A DNA stretch of 64,000 bases from Caldicellulosiruptor changbaiensis. GTDB lineage: Bacteria; Bacillota; Thermoanaerobacteria; Caldicellulosiruptorales; Caldicellulosiruptoraceae. The notes under the pieces are model-generated. The model was not told the origin of the DNA, searched no databases, and worked only from the letters and a program-made list of their open reading frames with translations. Below are positions 54,324-63,089 of this stretch, piece after piece (position 1 is the stretch's first letter; every line of letters starts with the position of its first letter). A program made the position numbers and the translations under genes. The stretch spans positions 1,466,501 to 1,530,500 of the forward strand of contig NZ_CP034791.1 in the NCBI RefSeq assembly GCF_003999255.1, written 5' to 3'.

Positions 54324-55244
54324 TTAGCTGAGCTCAAGCATTTTCAAAAGTGCCTTTCTTGCTCCTTCTACAACATTTTCTTCAATATTAATTTCATATC
54401 TATCATACAAAAGAGCATTTCTCACAGACTCTAAAGTATTTTTCTTCATATTAGGACATATCATTCCTGGATGGAGAATATAAAACTTTTTATCAGGATT
54501 TCGTTTTTTCAAACTGTATAATATTCCCATCTCAGTTCCGATTATGAACTCCTTTGCTTTTGATGAAGTTGCAAAGTCAATAATCTGTTTTGTGCTGCCA
54601 ACAAAATCAGCAAGCTCAACAACTTCAGGTCTGCATTCAGGATGAACCAAAAGCAATGCCTCTGGATGAGCTTCTTTGGCCTTTAGCACATCCTCTTTTT
54701 TTATCTTGTAATGAGTAATACAGAAACCTTCCCACAATATTATGTCTTTTTCGGGTACCTGTTTCTTTACAAAGCTACCTAAATTTTTGTCTGGCAAAAA
54801 GATAATTTTATCATTCGGAAAATTTTTTACAATTTTTACCGCATTTGATGAGGTACAAATGACATCAGACTTTGCTTTGACAGCCGCTGGTGAATTTATA
54901 TAACACACAATTGAATAGTCCGGATATTTTCCTTTCAAGCTATCAATATCTTCCTCAGTTATCATATCAGCAAGTGGACAGCCAGCATCTATCTCTGGAA
55001 AGAGTACTTTCTTTTGCGGAGACAAAATTTTGGCACTTTCTGCCATGAAATGAACACCACAAAACACTATTACATTTTCTGTGCGCTCTGCGCACACCTT
55101 GCTCAGATAAAATGAGTCACCCACAAAATCTGCTATCTCCTGAATCTCATCAATCTGATAGTTGTGAGCAACAATTATTGCATTTTTTTGCCTTTTTAAC
55201 TCCTCTATTTCTCTTTTAATCTTTTCAATATCCAAGAAAATCAC
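54324..55244 (-). CDS. nadA: Quinolinate synthase
   Basis: Condenses iminoaspartate with dihydroxyacetone phosphate. It is a [4Fe-4S] enzyme; the three likely cluster cysteines lie in [23 protein letters not shown] and [33 protein letters not shown] is the family N-terminus. The first start is a GTG with a weak ribosome site; a TTG nine bases on is possible. First gene of nadABC, with a good promoter at 55272. Confidence 0.95.
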   Translation of the reverse strand: MIFLDIEKIKREIEELKRQKNAIIVAHNYQIDEIQEIADFVGDSFYLSKVCAERTENVIVFCGVHFMAESAKILSPQKKVLFPEIDAGCPLADMITEEDIDSLKGKYPDYSIVCYINSPAAVKAKSDVICTSSNAVKIVKNFPNDKIIFLPDKNLGSFVKKQVPEKDIILWEGFCITHYKIKKEDVLKAKEAHPEALLLVHPECRPEVVELADFVGSTKQIIDFATSSKAKEFIIGTEMGILYSLKKRNPDKKFYILHPGMICPNMKKNTLESVRNALLYDRYEINIEENVVEGARKALLKMLELS

Positions 55245-55271
55245 TCGCTTTTCTACTTAGGTTTTATTACT

Positions 55272-55300
55272 AATATAGCATTTAAAACTTAGAAAATCAA
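55272..55300 (-). promoter_or_regulatory. Predicted SigA promoter of nadABC
   Basis: Minus strand: TTGATT (55295-55300), a 17-base spacer and TATATT (55272-55277), about 30 bases upstream of nadA. Confidence 0.65.
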
Positions 55301-55315
55301 CATTTCAAAGGCATC

Positions 55316-55738
55316 TTAAGAATTTATAAAGTCAAGATAGCCTTGAAGGATATAAACAGCTGCAAGCTTGTCGATGACCTTTTTCTTCTTTTGCCATGAT
55401 ATATTGTCTTCCTTAAACACCCTCTCAACAGCTTTTGTAGAAAATCTCTCATCCCACTTGACAACTTCCACTTTATACCTTCTTTCAAGCTCACTGCAAA
55501 TCTCGTCAATTTTTTGGAGTTTCTCTGTAGTCTTATCTGGATGAAACTTGTTCACTGGATACCCAACTACAATCCTTTCTATCTGATGCTCATTAAAAAT
55601 CTTGTCAAGGCAAGAGTATAAATCCTCTTTCTGAAGGTCAAGCACGCAAAAAGGCTGGGCAGTTATCTTAAGTGGGTCAGAGATTGCAACCCCAATCCTT
55701 CTACTTCCTATGTCAAGACATAAAATCCTCAATGTCAA
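55316..55738 (-). CDS. ruvX: Holliday junction resolvase-like protein RuvX (YqgF)
   Basis: A 140-residue RNase H-fold nuclease, linked to pre-16S rRNA processing and recombination. Catalytic Asp residues sit in ILCLDIGSRRIGVAIS and VVKWDERFSTKAVE, with VVGYPVNK between. In Firmicutes it usually follows ireB; here two extra genes separate them. Confidence 0.92.
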   Translation of the reverse strand: MTLRILCLDIGSRRIGVAISDPLKITAQPFCVLDLQKEDLYSCLDKIFNEHQIERIVVGYPVNKFHPDKTTEKLQKIDEICSELERRYKVEVVKWDERFSTKAVERVFKEDNISWQKKKKVIDKLAAVYILQGYLDFINS

Positions 55739-55757
55739 ATCACCTGCACAAACTTTT

Positions 55758-56705
55758 TTAAATTATCTTGAGCGCAAATACACTACAGTATCTACTGCAA
55801 TATCCACAGCATAAGCACTTTGTATAATCCACAATCACCTTTCCATCTTTTATTCTAAGCGCCTTTTGATGACAATGTTCAACACATCTTCCACATCCTT
55901 CACACCAGCTTTCCACGTGAAGCCTTTTTGTTTTTATATTCTCAAACAGCCTATCATCTAAATATACCTTCTTTTCTTCAAAACACCTTATATTGTAATC
56001 AATTTCAAATCTACTTTGCATTCCGATTGCAACTGAATGAAGATATGGAAAGCCAAATACAAATTCAAGAGCTTTTTTGAAATCTGAAAGAAGATTTCCC
56101 CCACCAAATATCTTCATTGCAAAGATTCCTTTGCCCCTTTGGTATGCTTCTTTTACTGCCTCAATCATCTGGTCAATTGTGCCATCAACAATTCCAACAC
56201 CTTTGAAATTGAATATGGGATGTATTACCTCAATCTCAGGATACTTTAGAGAATCTTTCACTGCTTTTACATAGTGGGTTGATATTCCAAAATGCTTTAT
56301 ATATCCTTTCTCCTTTGCCTTTAAAAAATACTCTATCGCCTCGAAGTGTCCTTTGAATGTGTGCTCACCTTCTTGCTCATGTAGCATAAACAAATCTATA
56401 TAATCTACATTTAGCTCTAACACGGCCTTTCTCAAAGAGGCCTCAGCAGTCTTTTTATCATAAGCATATGATTTTGTTGATATCACTGGTCTTTTCCCAC
56501 TTATCTCAATAGACCTTTTGATGTATTTATATGTATCATACAGTTCTGCAGTATCGACAAAGTTAATTCCTCGCTGATAGCCATATGCTAAAAGCTCTGC
56601 CCCCTCTTCAATTGGAAGATTTTTCTGAAGAGGTCCAATTGTAAGTGTCCCAAAACAGAGCTTGCTCACAACAAGGGATGTATTGCCTAATTTAACGTAT
56701 TGCAT
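55758..56705 (-). CDS. Aldo/keto reductase with C-terminal 2x[4Fe-4S] ferredoxin domain
   Basis: A 315-residue fusion. The aldo/keto barrel has the catalytic Asp-Tyr-Lys-His set in FVDTAELYDTY, VISTKSY and FMLHEQEGEH. The last ~50 residues hold two cluster motifs: CEGCGRCVEHC and CLCCGYCSRYC. So the electrons may come from ferredoxin-type centres rather than only from NADPH. The ATG at 56705 follows GGTGA by six bases; a start six bases earlier is possible. Its 5' end overlaps the membrane protein gene. Confidence 0.87.
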   Translation of the reverse strand: MQYVKLGNTSLVVSKLCFGTLTIGPLQKNLPIEEGAELLAYGYQRGINFVDTAELYDTYKYIKRSIEISGKRPVISTKSYAYDKKTAEASLRKAVLELNVDYIDLFMLHEQEGEHTFKGHFEAIEYFLKAKEKGYIKHFGISTHYVKAVKDSLKYPEIEVIHPIFNFKGVGIVDGTIDQMIEAVKEAYQRGKGIFAMKIFGGGNLLSDFKKALEFVFGFPYLHSVAIGMQSRFEIDYNIRCFEEKKVYLDDRLFENIKTKRLHVESWCEGCGRCVEHCHQKALRIKDGKVIVDYTKCLCCGYCSRYCSVFALKII

Positions 56706-58194
56706 ACTCATTCACCATCTTTGCATAGTATATTCCAAGGTCAAGAAAACCCATGAGCAAAGCTATAATTATTGTGCCAGAGTCGTTAAGCAAATACGCA
56801 AACAGACCAATTATAAAAAACACCACAAATTTGTCCTTATGACCTTCTACTGAAGGCAGTATATTAAATCTTTTTTGAACAATGATCAAGAACAATATCA
56901 CAAAAGCCAAAAGCACCAATATTGTTGCAGGGTACTGAAAAAGATAGGAAAGATTCATAAGCATTTTTCTTTTTGCAATAGAAACAAAAGTATCAAAACT
57001 TGCAAATGCTTTATATACATAGCTATTTTTCAAAATTAAAATCAAAGCAAGTGGCACAAAAACAAATAGCGTTGCTAACATTTTGATTTTATGTCTTGTT
57101 TTGAAAAGCAAAAATATTATAATGCCAGCTACAATAGATAAAAATCCTCCGAAATTCACACCATAATATGGAATTATCAAAACAAAGGTAGTCAAGAATA
57201 AAATTATAAATAGATTCCTGAGAGACATATTGCTAACAATTGATAATATAAATATGAAACCCATTAAATACGAAAAAAACTCATTTCCAATCCCATAGAA
57301 TCTATTTGCAAACGAAGGATGATATCCTGCTGTTGATAAAAGCTGTAGAATATTGTCGAATAAAAACGCCTGACCCAAGATTGAAAATATTCCAAAAAGA
57401 GAACATATAAGCTGTGAAGTTTTTAAACTAAGAGAAGAAGTGATAAGTGTTATTAAAAAGAATACTGCTAAAAATAAAAAAATGTTGTTTATCTTCAAAA
57501 TAAGCAAGGGGGAATAGATAACAAATATATACCCTACCATTACAGTTGTTGGTATAAATTTCAAAAAGAATTTATTGTATTTTTCATTTGGTTTTGAGAG
57601 AAAAATTATTGCACCCAGCACCGAAAAGATGATTATAATAGCAAATAAGGGTATCAAAAAGTTATTTAAATGTTGCAGCTGATAATTCAAAATCCAAAAA
57701 TGTCGCCACAATTTTACAACAAAGTCTTTTGAAATAGGAACGTTGTTGCTTTCATTGTAATTATCTTTTATTAGCTCTAAAAACTCTCTATCTAATATAA
57801 GTCCTTTTCTTTTTGTGTCAGCTGACTTTTTTGTCCAAAACCCGTTTTTTAAATAGCTGCTAAAAACAAATGCAAGCCTGTCATCACCACTGTATAAAAA
57901 AAATAAACCTTTGTTTTGAGTGTAAATCGCCTCTTTATTGTTTTCCAAATTTATTCCGTTTTTCTCAAGATAATCTCTGACATTCAAAGAATCTTTTTGG
58001 TTTTTTAACACAACGATTACTGCAAATCCGCCTTTTTTGTTCTCCAGAGCTTTTTTTATATCCTCATAAAAATTTGTATCGCCAAAGACCCTGCTTTCAA
58101 ACTTGAAAAAATTCATCGAAAAACAAGTACTAAAAAAAGCGCTACTCAATATTATGGTCAATATAAAACTTAACAATCTCTTCCAATATCTCAT
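56692..58194 (-). CDS. Large integral membrane protein with [10 protein letters not shown] motif
   Basis: A 500-residue protein. An N-terminal signal helix is followed by about 150 extracellular residues, then 11-12 transmembrane helices. The block [18 protein letters not shown] is a motif I recognise from uncharacterised bacterial membrane proteins. I cannot assign a function. The ATG at 58194 has AAGGAG about ten bases upstream. Its start overlaps the end of ireB by 53 bases and its end overlaps the aldo/keto gene by 14. Confidence 0.7.
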   Translation of the reverse strand: MRYWKRLLSFILTIILSSAFFSTCFSMNFFKFESRVFGDTNFYEDIKKALENKKGGFAVIVVLKNQKDSLNVRDYLEKNGINLENNKEAIYTQNKGLFFLYSGDDRLAFVFSSYLKNGFWTKKSADTKRKGLILDREFLELIKDNYNESNNVPISKDFVVKLWRHFWILNYQLQHLNNFLIPLFAIIIIFSVLGAIIFLSKPNEKYNKFFLKFIPTTVMVGYIFVIYSPLLILKINNIFLFLAVFFLITLITSSLSLKTSQLICSLFGIFSILGQAFLFDNILQLLSTAGYHPSFANRFYGIGNEFFSYLMGFIFILSIVSNMSLRNLFIILFLTTFVLIIPYYGVNFGGFLSIVAGIIIFLLFKTRHKIKMLATLFVFVPLALILILKNSYVYKAFASFDTFVSIAKRKMLMNLSYLFQYPATILVLLAFVILFLIIVQKRFNILPSVEGHKDKFVVFFIIGLFAYLLNDSGTIIIALLMGFLDLGIYYAKMVNEYAIR

Positions 58195-58396
58195 CTCTTT
58201 CAATTCTCCTTATGATTGAACGAGCATTCTTGTGGTTAGTAATATAGGTAGGGTCACCAGATATCAAATAACCAACAAGCTGAGCAATCGGATTGTAACC
58301 TTTTTCTTTCAAAGCACTGTAGACCTCACTTAAAATCTCTTTTACCTTTTTTTCCATAGCATCGTCAAACGAAAAATGTTGAGTTTTGTCATTCAT
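58142..58396 (-). CDS. ireB: IreB family regulatory phosphoprotein (UPF0297)
   Basis: An 84-residue protein with the family core [20 protein letters not shown] and [19 protein letters not shown]. IreB is a substrate of the IreK Ser/Thr kinase in enterococci. The ATG at 58396 gives [12 protein letters not shown]; another ATG lies six bases upstream. The ireB-ruvX pair is conserved; here the order is ireB, membrane protein, aldo/keto reductase, ruvX. Confidence 0.93.
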   Translation of the reverse strand: MNDKTQHFSFDDAMEKKVKEILSEVYSALKEKGYNPIAQLVGYLISGDPTYITNHKNARSIIRRIERDEILEEIVKFYIDHNIE

Positions 58397-58425
58397 CTTC
58401 AAACTACCACCTTTAATTAATTTTT

Positions 58426-58464
58426 AAGCCCTCATCCATCTTTGAAAATCTTGGATGAAGGCTT
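58426..58464 (-). terminator. Hairpin downstream of trmH-family gene
   Basis: A 13-bp stem (AAGCCTTCATCCA with TGGATGAGGGCTT, one G-U pair) lies 8 bases after the methyltransferase stop. The minus-strand sequence after it is A-rich, not T-rich, so termination may be weak. Confidence 0.5.
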
Positions 58465-58471
58465 TAAAGTT

Positions 58472-59287
58472 CTATTTCTTTCTAAGCTCATAAAGCACAA
58501 TTGCAGCTGCCACCGCACTATTGAGTGACTCTGCCTTCCCAGGCATAGAGATTTTAACCTTCTTTGTCGCATTTTCCAAAAAAGCTACATCAACACCTCT
58601 TGATTCGTTGCCAATTACTATTGCAAACCTATCATCAATAGAGAGTTTTGATATATCAACATCTCCATATGGAGTTGTCACATACAAGGCAAAGCCTCTT
58701 TTCTTTAAAGTCCCCACCAGCTCCTCTTTCTTTTTTTCTCTAACAACGTCCACATGAAACATAGAACCCATTGCTGAGCGAACTACCTTTGGATTGTACA
58801 CATCTACTGTGCCATTCACAGTAATAACACATTCAAACCCAAACGCATCAGCACACCTTATAATTGTTCCCAAATTGCCAGGGTCTTGGACAGAATCAAT
58901 AACAACAACTCTATTATGTTTTTTTAAAACATCTAACTCTTTGTCAAAGAAAGAGCACTCTGCCAATACCCCTTGCGGTGTTGTAGTTGTGCTGATATGT
59001 TCAAAAATCTTTTCTGGCACTTGTACAATCCTCTTTAGTTTACCAGAATTCAAAAGGCTTATGCACCTGCTGAAAAACTCCTCATACTTTTTGGATGCTT
59101 CTTGTGAAAATATTAAAAGGTTTATGTCTTCTATTGCATAATCTAAGGCTTCTTTGACTGCTTTAACACCCTCTACTAAAAAAGCTTTGAGCTCTTCTCT
59201 GTGTTTTTTATCATGAAGTTTTTTTAATCTTTTTATACATTCATTTTCTTTACTTGTGATAAGCTCAATTTTCCTATTCGTAGACAT
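58472..59287 (-). CDS. TrmH/SpoU family RNA 2'-O-methyltransferase
   Basis: A 271-residue SPOUT-class enzyme. The three knot motifs are visible: VIDSVQDPGNLGTIIRCAD, FAIVIGNESRGVD and ISMPGKAESLNSAVAAAIVL. The N-terminal substrate-binding domain (about 1-100) fits rRNA enzymes such as RlmB or TsnR. It follows rplT by 36 bases, an arrangement common in Firmicutes. The target base is unknown. Confidence 0.9.
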   Translation of the reverse strand: MSTNRKIELITSKENECIKRLKKLHDKKHREELKAFLVEGVKAVKEALDYAIEDINLLIFSQEASKKYEEFFSRCISLLNSGKLKRIVQVPEKIFEHISTTTTPQGVLAECSFFDKELDVLKKHNRVVVIDSVQDPGNLGTIIRCADAFGFECVITVNGTVDVYNPKVVRSAMGSMFHVDVVREKKKEELVGTLKKRGFALYVTTPYGDVDISKLSIDDRFAIVIGNESRGVDVAFLENATKKVKISMPGKAESLNSAVAAAIVLYELRKK

Positions 59288-59323
59288 TTTTTCAACTTTT
59301 ACACCTTTACTTTAAAGGTTATC

Positions 59324-59680
59324 TTAACCATTTATCTGCTTTTTAGCTATTTCAACAAGTTCAGCAAAAGCTTTCTGATCATTTACAGCCATGTCAGCCA
59401 ATACCTTTCTGTTAAGGCTAATTCCCGCCTTCTTAAGACCATTTATGAATTTGCTGTATGAAAGCCCATTTTGTCTTGCAGCAGCATTGATTCTTGTTAT
59501 CCATAGTCTTCTAAAGTCTCTCTTTTTGAGCCTTCTACCAATATATGCATATCTTAATGACCTCATAACAGCAATATGAGCTTGTTTAAATATCTTGCTC
59601 TTTGCACCCCAATAACCTTTTGCAAGCTTTAACCATTTTTTGTGTCTCTTTCTTGCCCAAACACCATTCTTTATTCTCAT
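59324..59680 (-). CDS. rplT: 50S ribosomal protein L20
   Basis: A 118-residue basic protein that binds 23S rRNA and represses its own operon by binding the infC leader. Its N-terminus ([20 protein letters not shown]) and [20 protein letters not shown] are typical. Confidence 0.97.
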   Translation of the reverse strand: MRIKNGVWARKRHKKWLKLAKGYWGAKSKIFKQAHIAVMRSLRYAYIGRRLKKRDFRRLWITRINAAARQNGLSYSKFINGLKKAGISLNRKVLADMAVNDQKAFAELVEIAKKQING

Positions 59681-59714
59681 TTGTCAGTTACCTCCCATTC
59701 ACTTTGTGTAGTTT

Positions 59715-59912
59715 TTATAGATATGGCAAAAGCTTCTTTACAGCTTTTACGTTTGTTGAATCAACAACAACTGTCTTTTTCAAATTTCTCTTTCTCTTTC
59801 TTGACTTGCCACTCAAAAGATGGCTTTTACCTGCTTTTTTTCTAAGGTATTTTCCACTTCCGCTAATTTTGATTCTCTTAGCAAGACCTCTGTGTGTTTT
59901 TAACTTTGGCAT
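59715..59912 (-). CDS. rpmI: 50S ribosomal protein L35
   Basis: A 65-residue basic protein, MPKLKTHRGLAKRIKISGSG onward, ending with the usual VKKLLPYL. Middle gene of infC-rpmI-rplT. Confidence 0.97.
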   Translation of the reverse strand: MPKLKTHRGLAKRIKISGSGKYLRKKAGKSHLLSGKSRKRKRNLKKTVVVDSTNVKAVKKLLPYL

Positions 59913-59941
59913 TCTGTTTACTCCTCCCTATTTGAAAATTT

Positions 59942-60457
59942 TTATTGTTGTTTGGGCGCTATAACCGCTGTAAGGTTTTTACCATCAAGCTTTGGTTTTT
60001 TCTCAACAATTCCATAGTCTTTTACCATTTCAATGAACTTATTTATTATCTCTTCCCCAATCTCAGGATGCAAAACCTCTCTTCCCCTGAAACGAATAGA
60101 AACCTTTACCTTATCGCCATCCTGCAAAAACCTGATAGCATTTTTTACTTTAACGTTAAAGTCATGGTCTTCAATCGTGGTTGTAAGCCTTACCTCTTTT
60201 ACATTGATAACCTTTTGATTCTTCTTTGCCTCTTTTTCTTTTTTGGCAAGTTCAAACTTGTACTTGCCATAATCCATTATCTTGCACACAGGCGGGTTTG
60301 CATGAGGAGCAATCTTAACTAAGTCAAGCTTTTTCTCCTCAGCAATCCTCAGTGCCTCTTTGACACTCATAATTCCGAGCTGGACCCCATTTTCATCAAT
60401 AACCCTTACCTCTTTGTCTCTTATCTGCTCATTGATGAGCAAATCTTTATTATTTAT
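59942..60457 (-). CDS. infC: Translation initiation factor IF-3, predicted AUA start
   Basis: A 171-residue factor that binds the 30S subunit and checks the start codon. The N-domain is NEQIRDKEVRVIDENGVQLG, the linker EKEAKKNQKVINVKEVRL, and the C-domain has IRFRGREVLHPEIGEEI. No ATG, GTG or TTG in frame suits the family N-terminus. A perfect AGGAGGTG (60465-60472) lies exactly seven bases before an ATA codon at 60457, followed by NNKDLLINEQIR. A rare start is expected for infC, which uses AUU in E. coli for autoregulation. The frame also runs open to 60544 through the attenuator, but that part is leader. Confidence 0.93.
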   Translation of the reverse strand: MNNKDLLINEQIRDKEVRVIDENGVQLGIMSVKEALRIAEEKKLDLVKIAPHANPPVCKIMDYGKYKFELAKKEKEAKKNQKVINVKEVRLTTTIEDHDFNVKVKNAIRFLQDGDKVKVSIRFRGREVLHPEIGEEIINKFIEMVKDYGIVEKKPKLDGKNLTAVIAPKQQ

Positions 60458-60642
60458 ATCAAAACACCTCCTGGGAAAATAAATAATACATTCTGATTTA
60501 AACAAAAAGTGGATAGAAGCATAGTCTATCCACTCCATAGGCATACTTTGAGCCTTCTTTTTTGGCTCAAACTCCCTATTGACCTTCCGACTCTTCTTTG
60601 TCGGATAGGTGAGAAGCGATAGACTTCTACTTCTTTTTTACC
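60458..60642 (-). promoter_or_regulatory. infC-rpmI-rplT leader (L20-leader-like attenuator)
   Basis: A ~185-base structured leader. In transcript order it has: an AAGTCTATC strand (60618-60626); a six-bp hairpin (60586-60605); an eight-bp hairpin TTTGAGCC/GGCTCAAA (60547-60571); and the terminator (60503-60534). The first strand can pair with GATAGACT in the terminator's 5' arm, giving an antiterminator. This matches the logic of the known Firmicutes L20 leader, where L20 binding favours termination. Confidence 0.78.
60503..60534 (-). terminator. Attenuator terminator in the infC leader
   Basis: A ten-bp perfect stem (AGTGGATAGA/TCTATCCACT) with a seven-base loop, followed on the minus strand by five T. 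It ends 45 bases before the infC start. Confidence 0.83.
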
Positions 60643-60648
60643 TTTATA

Positions 60649-60678
60649 AGAATATCATAAGTGGTAGGATGATGTCAA
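60649..60678 (-). promoter_or_regulatory. Predicted promoter of infC-rpmI-rplT
   Basis: Minus strand: perfect TTGACA (60673-60678), an 18-base spacer and TATTCT (60649-60654). It overlaps no coding region. Confidence 0.6.
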
Positions 60679-60702
60679 TATGCCCTCACTTTTATAAAGC
60701 GC

Positions 60703-61287
60703 TCATTGCCTTAAGTGTATGAGATATGTATACAAAACTGCTGGCACTTCTCGCAGAAAGCCATGGACTTCTTCATAAAGGTATTGACCAACATAAACTC
60801 CAGAAAAACTTGCTTCTATTCCAACTCTTTTTGCAATTATACTTGCTCTTTTTAAGTGAAATCTATTTGATACAATCACTGCACTTTTTAAAGAGTACTT
60901 ATTCATAAGTTTTTTGGAAAATAACAAATTTTCATAAGTAGAGAAAGATTTATTTTCAATGAGAATAAACTCAGATGGCACTCCCCTTGCCACAAGGTAT
61001 TCTTTGCCTGCCTCTGCCTCCGAAATATTCTCTCCCGGTCCTTTTCCACCAGAGACTATTATGTATCTGCCATATCCTTTATTGTAAAGTCTTAGAGCTT
61101 CATCCAGCCTTGCTCTAAAAAAAGGACTTGGGAAGCTTCCATACACAGCACAGCCTAACACAATAATAGCATCAGATTTTTTAGGTTTGCTATTTACACC
61201 AAAAGAGATAATTATTAACTCTAATATAATAAATGCGATAATTACACTTCCAATCAAAATCCCTAAGAGCTTAAAAATTCGTTTCAT
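60703..61287 (-). CDS. DUF218 (SanA/YdcF-like) membrane-anchored protein
   Basis: A 194-residue protein with one N-terminal helix (about 7-27) and an extracytoplasmic DUF218 domain. It has AIIVLGCAVYG, YIIVSGGKGPGENISEAEAG, SFSTYENLLFSK and AVIVSNRFHLKRA. The family is linked to envelope integrity and vancomycin sensitivity in E. coli (SanA), but its reaction is unknown. The ATG at 61287 follows GGAGAGG. Confidence 0.82.
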   Translation of the reverse strand: MKRIFKLLGILIGSVIIAFIILELIIISFGVNSKPKKSDAIIVLGCAVYGSFPSPFFRARLDEALRLYNKGYGRYIIVSGGKGPGENISEAEAGKEYLVARGVPSEFILIENKSFSTYENLLFSKKLMNKYSLKSAVIVSNRFHLKRASIIAKRVGIEASFSGVYVGQYLYEEVHGFLREVPAVLYTYLIHLRQ

Positions 61288-61392
61288 TCTCAACCTCTCC
61301 ATCTGTATTGTTTGTCAAACGATAGAAACCTTGTTTTAAGAATTCTATTGATTATACAGCTAAAATTAAGCATTTCAGCTATATTATTCTAT

Positions 61393-61421
61393 TTGCAAAT
61401 TTTAAAAATCTATGCTATAAT
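61393..61421 (+). promoter_or_regulatory. Predicted promoter of tRNA-Val
   Basis: TTGCAA (61393-61398), a 17-base spacer and a perfect TATAAT (61416-61421), 30 bases before the tRNA. Confidence 0.78.
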
Positions 61422-61451
61422 ACATACTGCAAAAATTAAATAATGACTGGT

Positions 61452-61528
61452 GGGGATATAGCTCAGTTGGTTAGAGCACTTGCTTGACATGCAAGAGGTC
61501 ATAGGTTCGAGTCCTATTATCCCCACCA
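61452..61528 (+). tRNA. tRNA-Val (anticodon GAC)
   Basis: A complete 77-base cloverleaf including encoded CCA. Acceptor GGGGATA/TATCCCC, anticodon stem CTTGC/GCAAG with loop TTGACAT, T stem ATAGG/CCTAT with TTCGAGT loop. The GAC anticodon reads GUC and GUU valine codons. It is a single plus-strand gene between minus-strand genes. Confidence 0.97.
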
Positions 61529-61558
61529 TTTTATTTTTCGCTTTGTTTAAAAAAATGT

Positions 61559-62293
61559 TCAGTAAACAACATCCACAAGATAGAGTCCCCAAGGCGGAAG
61601 ACTTTTGCCAGCTTTGGTTCTGTCTTTGCTCTCTATTATAAGAGGAATGTCTGTTGGTTTGATTCTGCCAACACCCACATCTAAGATTGTTCCTGCTATT
61701 ATTCTTGCCATATTGTAAAGAAATCCATTTGCAGTAATGTATATGGCAATACAGTCATTTTCAAATGTTAAATAGCAGTCAAAAATACGACGTACCTTTG
61801 AATTTGTTTCACTGCCACTTGAACAAAAGCTGCTAAAGTCATACTCTCCTATGAAATACTCACAAGATTTTTGCATTGAAGCTATATCAAGATCATATGG
61901 GAAGTAATAGACATAATTGCGCAAAATGGCAGGTCTTGTCTTGTGATTATAAATTAGATACTTGTATGTCTTTTGTTTCGCATTGTAGCGTGCTGAAAAA
62001 TCAAGAGAAACCTCAGCAGCGTCTTTTATTGAAATATCACTCGGAAGGACTGAATTAAGAGCAAGTGGAAACTTTTCTGTTGGAATTTTGCTTTCTGTTT
62101 TGAAATTTGCCTTTTGACCCAAAGCATGTACTCCTCTATCTGTACGACCTGATCCAACAAGATTTACATCTTCCCCTGTAATTTTCTTTATTGCATCTTC
62201 AATAACACCCTGAATTGTTTTTTTATTTGGCTGCTTTTGCCAGCCAAAATAGTTTGTCCCGTCATACTCAATTGTTAGAAGAATGTTTCTCAA
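61559..62293 (-). CDS. truA: tRNA pseudouridine(38-40) synthase
   Basis: A 244-residue enzyme that modifies the anticodon arm. The catalytic Asp lies in GSGRTDRGVHALGQ; IEYDGTNYFGWQKQPNKKTI is the N-terminus. It is downstream of ecfT, as in many Firmicutes. Confidence 0.96.
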   Translation of the reverse strand: MRNILLTIEYDGTNYFGWQKQPNKKTIQGVIEDAIKKITGEDVNLVGSGRTDRGVHALGQKANFKTESKIPTEKFPLALNSVLPSDISIKDAAEVSLDFSARYNAKQKTYKYLIYNHKTRPAILRNYVYYFPYDLDIASMQKSCEYFIGEYDFSSFCSSGSETNSKVRRIFDCYLTFENDCIAIYITANGFLYNMARIIAGTILDVGVGRIKPTDIPLIIESKDRTKAGKSLPPWGLYLVDVVY

Positions 62294-62300
62294 AGAAATC

Positions 62301-63089
62301 TCACCTCACCATTATAGCTAAAACCATTAAAATTGCTGCTATTAAAAAGGAAATATAGTCGTTTTTTGAGTATTGAAGCTTTTTTAGCTTGGTTCTTCCT
62401 TCTGACCCTCTATAACAACGGGCTTCCATGGCAATTGCAAGCTCATCTGCTCTTTTAAATGCTGATATAAAAAGTGGAATCAAAAGCGGCAAAAGTGACC
62501 TTGCCTTCTTCACAAGTCCTCCACTTTCGAAATCAGCACCTCTTGACATTTGAGCCTTCATAATCTTGTCTGTCTCTTCATAGATTGTAGGGATAAATCT
62601 CAGTGCAATTGACATCATCATCGAAATCTCATGTACAGGAAATTTGAGTTTTTTCAAAGGCCTTAATAGCTCTTCTAAAGCATCTGTTATTTCAATTGGA
62701 GAGGTTGAAAGTGTGAGCAAGCTGGTAGAAAATACAAGCAGTAAAAGTCTTATCACTAAAAACAATGAAAGAATTATCCCTTTGTCTGTAATTGTCAAAC
62801 CTAAAAACCTTACCACTGGCCTTCCTTGAGTCAAAAAAAGGTTAAAAATTACAGTTATCAAAATCAGGATAAATACCGGTTTTGTACCGCGCAGAAGTAA
62901 CACTGGACTTGTCTTTGAAAAGACGGTCCATAAAAGTATTAAAGCAAATAAAAATATATATCCATAAAAATTATTCACTACAAATATAGAGATACAGAAA
63001 AATACCAAAATTATTATCTTTGTCCGTGGGTCAAGCTTGTGTACAAATGAATCTCTTTTGACATACTGACCAATTACAAAGTCAACCAT
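62301..63089 (-). CDS. ecfT: ECF transporter transmembrane subunit EcfT
   Basis: A 262-residue membrane protein of the CbiQ family that couples ATP hydrolysis to vitamin uptake by S components. About five to six helices are visible, with the two coupling motifs in QMSRGADFE and EARCYRGSEG. It shares one base with ecfA2. Confidence 0.93.
   Translation of the reverse strand: MVDFVIGQYVKRDSFVHKLDPRTKIIILVFFCISIFVVNNFYGYIFLFALILLWTVFSKTSPVLLLRGTKPVFILILITVIFNLFLTQGRPVVRFLGLTITDKGIILSLFLVIRLLLLVFSTSLLTLSTSPIEITDALEELLRPLKKLKFPVHEISMMMSIALRFIPTIYEETDKIMKAQMSRGADFESGGLVKKARSLLPLLIPLFISAFKRADELAIAMEARCYRGSEGRTKLKKLQYSKNDYISFLIAAILMVLAIMVR

Noticed and set aside
60458-60544. N-terminal extension of infC to an ATG at 60544.
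   Set aside because: It would translate the attenuator hairpin and place about 29 unlike residues before the conserved IF-3 start. The AGGAGGTG-ATA start explains the data better.
61410-61592. 60-codon open frame on the minus strand across tRNA-Val (MVGIIGLEPMTSCMSSK).
   Set aside because: It is the antisense of the tRNA; this peptide is a well-known false call.
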